Part shown: positions 16,717-24,886 of the stretch, piece after piece
How positions within the stretch are numbered: position 1 is the first letter of the stretch
Layout of the letters: every line of letters begins with the position of its first letter
Source: Candidatus Nanoarchaeia archaeon
GTDB lineage: Archaea > Nanoarchaeota > Nanoarchaeia > SCGC-AAA011-G17 > JAFCDX01
NCBI GenBank assembly: GCA_028717785.1
Contig: JAQUND010000004.1
Location: 1 to 64,000 of the forward strand
Reading direction: 5' to 3'
Length of the DNA stretch: 64,000 nucleotides
The notes under the pieces: model-generated
The model's database searches: none
Told to the model about the DNA's origin: nothing
What the model saw: the letters and a program-made list of their open reading frames with translations, nothing else
Made by a program: the position numbers and the translations under genes

Positions 16717-17541
16717 ATGAAACTAAAAATACCTACAACAATATTTGGAGAACCTATAGAAGGAGCAATGGAAAGAAGATTTCCTAAAGATAATTCAAAT
16801 ACAATAATTGATCCAGTAGTTCCAGATATAAATAGATTACCAATGGAAGTTAATTCAAATATTAATCTTTCAGATTATGTTCAATTAGATATGTTTGGAT
16901 TATATGGTAAACAAGTTATTATATCTAAATTTGAAATACCCAAAGCAAATAATAAAAATTATGAAGATACTCATAGATTTGTTTTAGATCAAGGATTATA
17001 TATACCTACTCCAGTAATATTTATTAATTTTTTATCAAAAGTAATAGAAGCTTATAATAAAAAAATAGAATTATTTGATGGACAAGGAAATAAAATACAA
17101 GAAAAAGAAATAAATGATATGTATTTACATTTAACTAAAGATCATATTTCATCTTATAATGTTAAAGGTAAAGAAGGAGCATGGACTTGGCTAAATGCTC
17201 GCTTTATTAAGGGACAATTTAATGATTTAGATTTAGAAACTGTAATAGGAATAAATAATAATCAACTTCAAACAAAAAAAGAATCATTATCACGTTATTT
17301 AAATGAAACTTGTTATGTTGATTTAAATCCTCATTTTAATCATCAAGGATTGCCAAAACAAGAAGCAAAATCTTCTAATCAAGAATATAAACAAGGAAAA
17401 AATGTTTATTTTTGGAAACCTATAAAAGATCGTGTTGCGGGGTTCAACGCTTTCTCTGGTGGGGCTGACCTTTACTGCAATTGGAATCCTCATGGTACTG
17501 ATGTGGCGCTCGGGGTGTATACGTGCGCCGAAGGCGCGTAA
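16717..17541 (+). CDS. DGR target protein 3 (C-type-lectin-like variable protein)
   Basis: A 274-aa protein with the shared tag (IFGEPIEGAMERRFPKDNSN), a scaffold related to target 1 (compare AWTWLNARF with PWRAEWLDADF, and NHQGLPKQE with KQGLPKKD), and the variable region at residues 240-267. The tail YTCAEGA equals that of target 2. Its ATG follows the VWA stop by one base, giving tight coupling. It lies closest to the template repeat and RT, and its variable repeat is the least changed, suggesting the most recent copy from the template or the least selected one. Confidence 0.86.
   Translation: MKLKIPTTIFGEPIEGAMERRFPKDNSNTIIDPVVPDINRLPMEVNSNINLSDYVQLDMFGLYGKQVIISKFEIPKANNKNYEDTHRFVLDQGLYIPTPVIFINFLSKVIEAYNKKIELFDGQGNKIQEKEINDMYLHLTKDHISSYNVKGKEGAWTWLNARFIKGQFNDLDLETVIGINNNQLQTKKESLSRYLNETCYVDLNPHFNHQGLPKQEAKSSNQEYKQGKNVYFWKPIKDRVAGFNAFSGGADLYCNWNPHGTDVALGVYTCAEGA
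17434..17517 (+). repeat. DGR variable repeat VR3 (84 bp)
   Basis: Fourteen of 25 template adenines differ (9 to G, 5 to T) and no other base changes across 84 positions. Position 5 retains the template C, unlike VR1 and VR2. This is essentially perfect adenine-specific mutagenesis. It is followed by the GCGCC-GAA-GGCGC hairpin. Confidence 0.94.
17523..17539 (+). other. Hairpin downstream of VR3
   Basis: It is the same GCGCC/GGCGC stem and GAA loop as after VR2, at the same distance from the variable repeat, encoding the C-terminal CAEGA residues. The conservation of DNA here in two otherwise diverged genes supports a role in retrohoming rather than protein function alone. Confidence 0.75.
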
Positions 17542-17794
17542 AAAAATTTATGAAAAGATTTATTAATTTATTATTCTAAAATAATTTGTCTTAGCTTTAC
17601 TAATTTAAAACTTACCTAATAAGTTAATGAAAATAAGTAACTTAGACCACATGCATACTAATTATGACTAAATTCAAAAGATTGAGGTTATAAAATACAG
17701 TTATCTTAAAGAGTAATAATGAAGAAACCTTGGGAAAGTTTTTGAATGAAATTTATAATAGCCGTGAAAATTAGATTAGTATGCTACTTTAACT

Positions 17795-17878
17795 GTTGCG
17801 AGGTTCAACGCTAACTCTGATAGGGCTAACCTTAACTGCAATAGGAATCCTCATAATACTAATGAGGCGCTCGGAATG
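17795..17878 (+). repeat. DGR template repeat (TR)
   Basis: This 84-bp copy lies in the 360-base non-coding stretch 17542-17901 between target 3 and the RT. Read in the frame of the variable regions it is rich in AAC and AAT codons (FNANSDRANLNCNRNPHN), the codon type that adenine mutagenesis turns into many amino acids without stops. It has 25 adenines, and the three variable repeats differ from it almost only there. It is the donor, because it lies outside any target gene and directly upstream of RT. The rest of the 360 bases shows no gene, and probably forms the TR/spacer RNA needed for cDNA synthesis. Confidence 0.95.
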
Positions 17879-17901
17879 GTCTATGCTGCTAAGATTGTAA
17901 A

Positions 17902-18942
17902 ATGTATACTTATACTAATTTATATAATAAAATTTATTCTTATAACAATTTAGTTTTAGCGTGGAAAAAAGCAAGAAAAGGCAAAACAAAAAAAGAATAT
18001 GTAATTGAATTCGAAAGTAACTTAATCGATAATTTATTAAAATTACAAGAAGAATTAAAAAATGAAACTTATAATATTATAAAATTAAAAAGATTTGTTA
18101 TTAGAGATCCAAAAACAAGAGTTATACATATTTCTAATTTTAGAGATAGAATAGTTCATCATGCTTTATGTAATTTAATAGAACCAATTTTTAAAAAGAT
18201 GTTTATTTATGATTCATGTGCAAATCAAATTGGAAAAGGAAATTTATTTGCAATAAAAAGATTTGATTTATTTAAAAGAAAAATAACTAAAAATAATACA
18301 AAAAATGCATTTTGTCTTAAATCAGATATAAAACATTATTTTCAAGAAGTTAATAATAGTATTCTTATAAAAATAATAGAAAGAAAAATAGCTGACAAAC
18401 AAGTAATAAATTTAATTAAATTAATCTTAAAGAATGGGCAAGAAAAAGAAGGTATGGGAATGCCTCTAGGTAATTTAACAAGTCAATTTTTTGCTAATAT
18501 TTATTTAAATGAATTAGATTATTTTATAAAACATAAATTAAAAATAAAATATTATATAAGATATGTAGATGATTTCATTATTTTACATAATTCAAAAGAA
18601 CAATTAATTAAATGGGAAGAAGAAATTAATTATTTTTTAAATAAAGAGTTAAAATTAAATTTACATCCAGAAAAAACAAAAATAGTTTATTTATCAAGGG
18701 GTATAGATTTTGTAGGTTTTAGGAATTTTTATCATTATAGATTATTAAGGAAGAGAAATATAAAGAAAATATTTTATAAAATTGAAAGTTACAAAAATAA
18801 TGAGATTAGTAAAGAAAAGTTTTTAGAAAGTTATCAAGGTTGGCAAGCATATGCAAAATGGGCAAATACTTACAAATTAAGAAAAAATATACTAAGAAGA
18901 TTAAATAATATAATATCTATTATTTACAATAGTAAAGAATAA
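17902..18942 (+). CDS. DGR reverse transcriptase
   Basis: A 346-aa retroelement RT of the DGR clade. Motif A is KSDIKHYF (near 140), motif B is GMPLGNLTSQFFANIYL (near 187) with the SQ that is typical of DGR RTs, and the catalytic YVDDF is near 220. A thumb region with IDFVGFRNF follows. There is no maturase or endonuclease domain, as expected for DGRs. The start MYTYTNLYNKIYSYNNL matches DGR RT N-termini. It reverse-transcribes the template RNA with adenine errors, and the cDNA replaces variable repeats. No avd-like gene is adjacent. Confidence 0.95.
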   Translation: MYTYTNLYNKIYSYNNLVLAWKKARKGKTKKEYVIEFESNLIDNLLKLQEELKNETYNIIKLKRFVIRDPKTRVIHISNFRDRIVHHALCNLIEPIFKKMFIYDSCANQIGKGNLFAIKRFDLFKRKITKNNTKNAFCLKSDIKHYFQEVNNSILIKIIERKIADKQVINLIKLILKNGQEKEGMGMPLGNLTSQFFANIYLNELDYFIKHKLKIKYYIRYVDDFIILHNSKEQLIKWEEEINYFLNKELKLNLHPEKTKIVYLSRGIDFVGFRNFYHYRLLRKRNIKKIFYKIESYKNNEISKEKFLESYQGWQAYAKWANTYKLRKNILRRLNNIISIIYNSKE

Positions 18943-18973
18943 AGTATATAAATAAGTCTAACTTTAATAAAGT

Positions 18974-19156
18974 ATGGTACAAGAAACAGTATGTATAAAT
19001 AAAGAAGCAATAACCGACCTGATAAAATTAAAGGAAGAATTTGATATGGTAATTGAATCTATAGAATTAATGGGAAATAAAGAATTTATGAATTCTTATA
19101 ATAAATCAAAAGAACAAATTAAAAAAAGAGAGTTTGTGAATTGGAATGCCTTATAA
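18974..19156 (+). CDS. Small antitoxin partner of the RelE-type toxin, 60 aa
   Basis: A 60-aa, helical, charged protein (MVQETVCINKEAITDLIKLK ... SKEQIKKREF) that overlaps the following toxin gene by 11 bases. The size, order and overlap are those of a RelBE-type antitoxin, though I do not see a clear DNA-binding motif. A TATA-like sequence (AAGTATATAAATAAG) lies just after the RT stop, so the pair probably has its own promoter. Confidence 0.7.
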   Translation: MVQETVCINKEAITDLIKLKEEFDMVIESIELMGNKEFMNSYNKSKEQIKKREFVNWNAL

Positions 19157-19400
19157 TATTCTTCCAACAAAAGAGTTTTCTAATGATTTTAAAAAGTTAA
19201 ATGAATTTACACAAAAAAGGATTAAAAAGAAAGTAGAAGAAGTTAGTGAAAATCCTGAAAGATATAAACATCTACATTATGATTTAAAAGGAAGTAATAG
19301 GCTTTGGATTGGAAAATTAAGGGTTGTATTTTCTTATAATGAAGAATTAAAAGAGCTTTACTTGGAAAAAATTATATTTGGACATAAATATAACGAGTAA
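19146..19400 (+). CDS. RelE-type mRNA interferase toxin
   Basis: An 84-aa protein with the RelE pattern: ILPTKEFSNDFKKLNEFTQK, then VSENPERYKHLHYDLKGSNR, and LWIGKLRVVFSYNEELKELY with the family's final strand. RelE toxins cut mRNA in the ribosomal A site when the antitoxin is degraded. The length is typical. It is the second such pair in the window and sits just after the DGR, where stability modules often accompany mobile regions. Confidence 0.88.
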   Translation: MPYNILPTKEFSNDFKKLNEFTQKRIKKKVEEVSENPERYKHLHYDLKGSNRLWIGKLRVVFSYNEELKELYLEKIIFGHKYNE

Positions 19401-19505
19401 ATTGTATTTTTTAAAAAATGAGATCATAAAAAATATTAAAAAGGTTTTTATAACATTGCAAATTGATAATATTATGGTAATAAATATATTTTCAGGTGGT
19501 GGACG

Positions 19506-20700
19506 ATGTTAATCGGTTTATTTCGGCGGTCCTTCTAAAGGTAAATCAACCTTTTTCAGAGCTGCAACTCTAGCTGAAGCAGCAATAGCAGCATATCCTT
19601 TTACTACTTTGAAGTCGGCTGAGGCTGTGGCATACGTAAAAGTAGATTGTGTTGAAAAAGAATTTAATGTTAAATGTAATCCAAGATTTGGTTATTGTTT
19701 AAATGGAAAACGTTTTGTTCCAATAAGATTAATGGATGTTCCTGGATTAATACAAGGAAGTCATGAAGGGCTTGGAAGAGGAAACGCATTTTTAGATGAT
19801 TTAAGACAAGCAGATTTGTTAATTCATATTATTGATATTTCTGGTTCAACTAATGAAAATGGAGAAGCAGTTGATCCTTTAACTTATGATCCACTAAATG
19901 ATGTTATCTTACTAGAAAAAGAAATTGATCTTTGGTTTTTTGGAATTTTAAATAAAGAATGGGCTAAATTTGTTAAATTAGTTAGATCAGATAAAAATGA
20001 AATTGATAAATCTATAGCAAAACAATTTTCTGGCTTAGGTGTTAATGAAGATATTGTAAATGAAGCTTTTAGAAAATTAAATATGAAAAAAGAAGATTTT
20101 TTTAAATGGGATGAAAAAGATTTGAAAAATTTATGTATAGAATTAAGAAGATTATCTAAACCCATTATAATTGCAGCTAATAAAATTGATATTCCTGGAG
20201 CAGATAAGAATTTTGAAAGATTAAAAGAAAGATTTCCAAATTATATTGTAGTTCCTTGTTCTGCAGAATCTGAATTAGCTTTGAAAGAAGCAGCTAAACA
20301 TAAATTAATTAATTATGTTCCTGGGGATAATAAATTTGAAATTATAGGAACTTTAAGTGATCAACAAAGAAAAGCTTTACAATTTATTCAAGAAAATATG
20401 TTAGATAAATATGGAAGTACAGGAGTTCAAGATATTTTAGATAAAGCAATATTTGATTTATTAAAATATATAGCTATATTTCCTGGTGGTGTTAACAAAT
20501 TACAAGATTCTGAAGGGAGGTATATTCCCGATTGCTTTTTACTGCCACAGAATAGTACAGCATTAGACTTCGCATATAAAATCCATCAAGATTTAGGAGA
20601 TAATTTTGTTAGGGCCATAAATGTAAAAACGAAAATATCTTTAGGCAAAGATTACAAATTAAAACATAGAGATGTGATAGAGATTAAGACAAAGAATTAA
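19506..20700 (+). CDS. YchF/Obg-family GTPase with TGS domain; 5' frameshift and recoded 3' end
   Basis: This is the archaeal YchF-type NTPase: P-loop GGPSKGKST, DVPGLIQGSHEGLGRGNAFL (switch II), ANKIDIPG (G4), and a C-terminal TGS domain (FPGGVNKLQ ... LGDNFVRAIN). The natural start MLIGLF at 19506 is out of frame with the P-loop. One extra T in the TTT at 19521-19523 would explain it, giving either a sequencing indel or a real frameshift. The last 60 or so codons (from about 20515) use more G/C-rich codons (AGG, CCC, CTG, GCC) than the rest, and a second copy of the last codons lies at 22336. The 3' end therefore looks imported with the homing-endonuclease gene. Confidence 0.85.
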
Positions 20701-22207
20701 ACCAAGGTCTATCAGGAACAATCCATTCTTTATAATTATTATTAAATTCCAATAAATTTTTGTTAAAACTTTCAATTTCATTTATATTAATTTTGATATT
20801 TAATAATTTTTTAATTAATAACAATTTACTAATAGATAAACTAGATTTATTATTTTTCCAATTATAGTATGTAAATTGGCTTATTTTAAGTTTATTACAC
20901 ATTTCTTTAATAGAATATAACTTTTCTATTTTAGAAAATATAATATTATTTAATTTTTTTGATAATCTTAACTTAGCATCTTCGTTTTTTGAACTAATTA
21001 TTGGAAATATTTTTGGATGGTTTGTTTTTTTAATTATATTAGCCATCTTTAAAATATGTAAATAACATTGTAATGTACTAACTCCAATACCCAATTTTTT
21101 AGCTAGATAAAATTTATCGCAACATTGTACTTTTTTTAATGATTTTATTACATTTTCAAGATTAGTTACTTTATAATTATTGTTCTTAAAAACGAGGTTT
21201 AATCTTTTCATAGCTTCATTTTCATTATTTGTTTTGTACTTGAACCCATTCAGATAATCATTTATTTTGAACCATTTATCTGTATTTTTTTCAAAAAATT
21301 TCTTCCAAATTTGTAATTCTTTATTATTTAATATTCCTGTCCTGAAATGACTAAATAAATTAATATTTCTTTTTTTAAATGGAGCTGAATTAAAACGAAG
21401 AATTTCACAAATTTCATCTCTTAAATTTTCATTTTTTATTCCTAAAGATATATTTCTACTCATTTCTACACAACCTTCAAATGTCAAAAAACCAATTATA
21501 TATGATCTCTTTATTTCATTGCTAGAATTTTTTATAATTTTAGGTATAGAGTATAATATTTTATTGCCAGAAGGAAAATTAAAATATACTTCTAAATATC
21601 TCCCTAAAATCTTATTTCGTGCAGTTATTATCCAAGCATCAGTCCTATCCTTTTTTATTTTCAAATTTATTTTAAATGTCTTAAAAACCCATTTATTAAA
21701 TGCTATAAGATTGCTTTTATAATAATCAATTATCATAAATTTATAACTCGTTCCATTTCTTGTTTTTTCTTTTATTAAACAACCATCTGCTTGGTGAGCC
21801 CCAACAATTTTGGCTAAATTGATATCTATACCTTTTACTGCTTTAATTTTATTAGTATATTTAGAACCACAATATAAATATGTTATTTTGGATTGTATTT
21901 CTGTTTTTAAAGTTATATAATCTAAAGTTGATTTCTTGCATAAACATTTCCATTCATTTAGTAATTCTTCTAAAACTGCAATTGAGATATTATTTTTATT
22001 CCTTAACATTTTTAGAATAGTGTCTGGATGATATTTTAGTTTTATAGATAAACTTTTACAGAAAGGGGATATTTTATATCCATTACTGTTAATTTCTTTT
22101 AAAATAGTATTTATAATAGAATTTAATCCATTACCACTACAACTAATCTGTGATTTAGCACCTATATCTTCTCTAGGATTATATAATTTGAATAAATCTA
22201 ATTGCAT
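20684..22207 (-). CDS. LAGLIDADG-type homing endonuclease with helix-turn-helix regions
   Basis: A 507-aa protein from the ATG at 22205-22207; the frame extends to a TTG at 22264, but that would start inside a conserved promoter-like element. The two degenerate LAGLIDADG helices are NLAKIVGAHQADGCL and RSYIIGFLTFEGCV, each beginning a saddle half. The C-terminal third contains helix-turn-helix-like segments (KKLGIGVSTLQCYLHILK; CNKLKISQFTYYNWK). It lies antisense to YchF, overlaps its stop by 17 bases and separates the GTPase gene from its displaced original 3' end. Promoter TTTATAAA lies about 25 bases upstream. Confidence 0.85.
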   Translation of the reverse strand: MQLDLFKLYNPREDIGAKSQISCSGNGLNSIINTILKEINSNGYKISPFCKSLSIKLKYHPDTILKMLRNKNNISIAVLEELLNEWKCLCKKSTLDYITLKTEIQSKITYLYCGSKYTNKIKAVKGIDINLAKIVGAHQADGCLIKEKTRNGTSYKFMIIDYYKSNLIAFNKWVFKTFKINLKIKKDRTDAWIITARNKILGRYLEVYFNFPSGNKILYSIPKIIKNSSNEIKRSYIIGFLTFEGCVEMSRNISLGIKNENLRDEICEILRFNSAPFKKRNINLFSHFRTGILNNKELQIWKKFFEKNTDKWFKINDYLNGFKYKTNNENEAMKRLNLVFKNNNYKVTNLENVIKSLKKVQCCDKFYLAKKLGIGVSTLQCYLHILKMANIIKKTNHPKIFPIISSKNEDAKLRLSKKLNNIIFSKIEKLYSIKEMCNKLKISQFTYYNWKNNKSSLSISKLLLIKKLLNIKININEIESFNKNLLEFNNNYKEWIVPDRPWFNSLS

Positions 22208-22241
22208 ATTTTTTATGGATAATTTTTGTTTATAAACTCTC

Positions 22242-22290
22242 CGCGCACACCTTGCAAGTTGCAATTTACTAGAAAATATATATTGGAGTA
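22242..22290 (-). repeat. Conserved element upstream of the homing-endonuclease gene, copy 1
   Basis: A 29-bp block (22242-22270) is identical to 46767-46795 upstream of the second LAGLIDADG gene. Both contain TTGCAACTTGCAAGGTGTGC and end at the same distance from a TATA box and the ATG. Next to it is the 18-bp core AAAATATATATTGGAGTA (22273-22290), also present at 46753-46770. Relative to the 29-bp block, the core is inverted between the two copies. Confidence 0.85.
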
Positions 22291-22335
22291 TATAGATTAT
22301 ATATAAATAACCTTTTTAAAATATTTTTAAGTTAA

Positions 22336-22401
22336 ATGGTTGTTGGTAAAGATCATAAACTTAAAAATAGGGATGTTGTTGAGATAGTTTGTTCTAAATA
22401 A
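22336..22401 (+). pseudogene. Displaced original 3' end of the YchF gene
   Basis: The 21 codons from an in-frame ATG read VVGKDHKLKNRDVVEIVCSK, closely matching the end of the interrupted gene, LGKDYKLKHRDVIEIKTKN. Codons are the A/T-rich type native here. The two copies differ at most synonymous sites, so this is not a recent tandem duplication. It is best explained as the original gene end pushed about 1.7 kb downstream by an insertion that supplied its own replacement end. The rest of 22208-22456 holds only promoters. Confidence 0.85.
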
Positions 22402-22456
22402 ATCAAAATCTTTATAAATAGGCTATATCTATAATAAATAAAAAGAGGTTGTATTT

Positions 22457-23407
22457 ATGCCAGGATTTATAGAAGTAAAGAATATTACTAAAATATTTGG
22501 TAAACATATTGTTCTAGATGATTTAAACTTAGACATTCCTTATGGTAAAATTTTTGGTGTAATAGGAGAAAATGGTTCTGGTAAAACTACATTATTAAAT
22601 ACTTTAATTGGATTCTATAAACCTACAAGAGGAACAATTTATTTTCAAGGATTGGATATTTTCAAAGATATGCATGGAGTTGAAACAAGATTTGGTTTTG
22701 CAACTCAAGCAGGTTCTTTTTATCCAAAATTAACTGTCGAAGAAAATTTATGGTATTTTGGAAAATTATATGAAATTCCAAGACAAGAATTAAGAGAAAG
22801 AATTCATAAATTACTAGATTTAGTTGAATTAACTTATGCTAAAAAAACTTTGGGTGGAGAATTATCCACTGGAATGAAAAGAAGATTAGATATTGCTTGT
22901 GCTTTAATTCATAAACCAGCAGTATTAATTTTAGATGAACCAACTGAAGATCTTGATCCAATATTAAGAAAAGAATTAATTACATTAATAAAAAGAATTA
23001 ATGAAAATGGAGTTACTGTAATTATTACATCTCATTTATTAGAAGAAGTAGAAGAATTATGTGATGTTGTTGCTATTTTACATCGTGGAAAATTATTGAA
23101 AATGGGTTCTCCAAGTTCTATTGAACGTGAATATGGAAAGAATGAAATTGTAAAATTAGAACTTGAATCAAAGAATTATCAAACTTTTGTTAAAAAGTTA
23201 ATACAACATGGCGGAAAAGTAGAAGATGTTGATTATGAAGGACAAAAGATTTTAATTTATACCCCAAAAGGAGATAGATTATTAGGATTAGTAATGTCAA
23301 CTGCTAAATTAATGAAAGAAAAAGTAAATCATATTTCTGTTGATAAAATGTCATTAAATATAATTTTTGAATCAATTGTTAGAGGTGAAAAAGGTAAAAA
23401 TGGCTAA
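22457..23407 (+). CDS. ABC transporter ATP-binding protein (CcmA/DrrA type)
   Basis: A 316-aa ATPase: Walker A GENGSGKTT (about residues 37-45), Q-loop in FATQAGSFYPK, signature LGGELSTGMKRRLDIA, Walker B VLILDEPTEDLDP and the H-loop TSHLLEE. The C-terminal extension of about 90 residues is typical of ABC-2 exporter ATPases. It ends inside the start of the permease gene (overlap of eight bases), so the two form an exporter. AGAGGT before the ATG acts as a ribosome-binding site. The substrate cannot be inferred. Confidence 0.94.
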   Translation: MPGFIEVKNITKIFGKHIVLDDLNLDIPYGKIFGVIGENGSGKTTLLNTLIGFYKPTRGTIYFQGLDIFKDMHGVETRFGFATQAGSFYPKLTVEENLWYFGKLYEIPRQELRERIHKLLDLVELTYAKKTLGGELSTGMKRRLDIACALIHKPAVLILDEPTEDLDPILRKELITLIKRINENGVTVIITSHLLEEVEELCDVVAILHRGKLLKMGSPSSIEREYGKNEIVKLELESKNYQTFVKKLIQHGGKVEDVDYEGQKILIYTPKGDRLLGLVMSTAKLMKEKVNHISVDKMSLNIIFESIVRGEKGKNG

Positions 23408-24851
23408 TACTTGGAATATAATTATTAAGAATTTAAGATTATTAATTAGAGGTAAAAGTTCTTCTCTAGTTGTTATACTTGGTCCTTTATTATTAATATT
23501 TTTGGTTGGTATGGCTTTTAACACTTCAAGTTTATATGATTTAAGATTAGGTGTTTATACCCCTTCATATTCAGAATTAACAAATTCTTTAGTTGGAAAT
23601 TTAAAAACTGATTTTTTAGTTACAGAATTAGATAAACAAGAAGATTGTATTAATGGGGTTAAAACAGGAGAGTTTAATGTTTGTGCTGTTATTCCTGGAA
23701 ATTTAGAAATTACAACCAAAGAAAGTATTATATTTTATGTAGATTATTCAAGAGTAAATATTGTTTATAATATTATTTCTGTTGTATCAGAAGAATTAGC
23801 TTCTAAATCAACTCAATTAAGTACTGAATTAACTACGGATTTGTTAACAAGATTGAATAATGCTAAAATTTCTTTAGTGGATAGAAAAACAGATATTAAT
23901 TCACTTGCTTCAAATAATAATAAGGTTATTACAGATATAAGTGCTGTTCAAAATAATCTTAATAGTTTAAGTTTAAAAAGTAAATATCAAGTTGATGATA
24001 ACGCAACTGAAGCAGAAAAAGATTTAGCCAAAGAATTAAATAAAGTAGCTGATGCAGTTAATAGATCATTAAATCTTTTAGCGGGAATGATTAGTGCTTT
24101 AAACCAAAATAAAGATTCAATTAGTTCTGTAAGTAGTGCAGTAGATGGTGTAATTAATACTGTTTCAAGTTTGTCTGTAAATGAAGCAACAGATATAGTA
24201 AGTCCAATTAAAACTAAAATTGAACCTATAACAATAAAAGAATCTCATATTAATTATTTATTCCCAACTTTACTAGTTTTAGTTATTATGTTTGTTAGTA
24301 TATTATTAGCATCAACATTACTAATAAATGAAAAAGCTACATTTGCTTACTTTAGAAACTTTATAACTCCAACTTCAAGCTTTAAATTCTTAATTGGTAA
24401 TTTCTTAACTAATTGGTTAATTACAATATTTGAAGTATTAGTAATTATAATATTTTCAGCTATATTTATATTTACTGAAAATCCAATAATGACTTCAGTT
24501 TTATCATTATTGGTTTTAGCAATTGGTTCAATTGTATTTATTTTACTTGGAATGATAATTGGTTATTTATTTAGATCAGGAGAAACTGCAAATTTAGCTG
24601 CAATTTCAATATCTAGTTTGTTCTTATTTTTCTCAAATACAATTTTACCTTTAGAAACTTTACCAACTTACATAAAATCTATAGTATTATTTAATCCATT
24701 TGTAATTATAGAAGGAATGTTGAAAAAAATAATGTTATTTAATTCTACTTTGGCAGATCAAGGATGGAATTTCTTAATTTTACTAGCTTATATAATGGTA
24801 TTTGGATTAATAGCTTATATTGCTAATGAATCTACTAAAAGAAGATTATAA
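23400..24851 (+). CDS. ABC-2 type transporter permease
   Basis: A 483-aa membrane protein starting MANTWNIIIKNLRLLIRG at 23400; an earlier frame start at 23367 would extend into the ATPase gene and adds no family sequence. There is one N-terminal transmembrane segment (VVILGPLLLIFLVGMAF), a large extracellular region with coiled-coil character (about residues 140-270), and then five or six membrane segments from about residue 290 on. This is the ABC2_membrane_3 layout. It pairs with the upstream ATPase as a half-transporter dimer. The cargo may be a lipid, drug or small peptide; nothing nearby decides. Confidence 0.9.
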   Translation: MANTWNIIIKNLRLLIRGKSSSLVVILGPLLLIFLVGMAFNTSSLYDLRLGVYTPSYSELTNSLVGNLKTDFLVTELDKQEDCINGVKTGEFNVCAVIPGNLEITTKESIIFYVDYSRVNIVYNIISVVSEELASKSTQLSTELTTDLLTRLNNAKISLVDRKTDINSLASNNNKVITDISAVQNNLNSLSLKSKYQVDDNATEAEKDLAKELNKVADAVNRSLNLLAGMISALNQNKDSISSVSSAVDGVINTVSSLSVNEATDIVSPIKTKIEPITIKESHINYLFPTLLVLVIMFVSILLASTLLINEKATFAYFRNFITPTSSFKFLIGNFLTNWLITIFEVLVIIIFSAIFIFTENPIMTSVLSLLVLAIGSIVFILLGMIIGYLFRSGETANLAAISISSLFLFFSNTILPLETLPTYIKSIVLFNPFVIIEGMLKKIMLFNSTLADQGWNFLILLAYIMVFGLIAYIANESTKRRL

Positions 24852-24886
24852 AAACATTTAAATAATTACTAACTTTTTTAATTATT

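Noticed and set aside
12146..17878. CRISPR array, because of repeated similar segments
   Set aside because: The repeats are four 84-bp copies kilobases apart with adenine-specific variation, which is a DGR, not regularly spaced short repeats.
20684..22264. Intein inside YchF
   Set aside because: The endonuclease is on the opposite strand, is not in frame with the GTPase and lacks splicing-domain motifs.
22208..22264. Longer N-terminus of the homing endonuclease from the TTG at 22264
   Set aside because: It would put the conserved upstream element and TATA box inside the coding region; the ATG at 22207 fits better.
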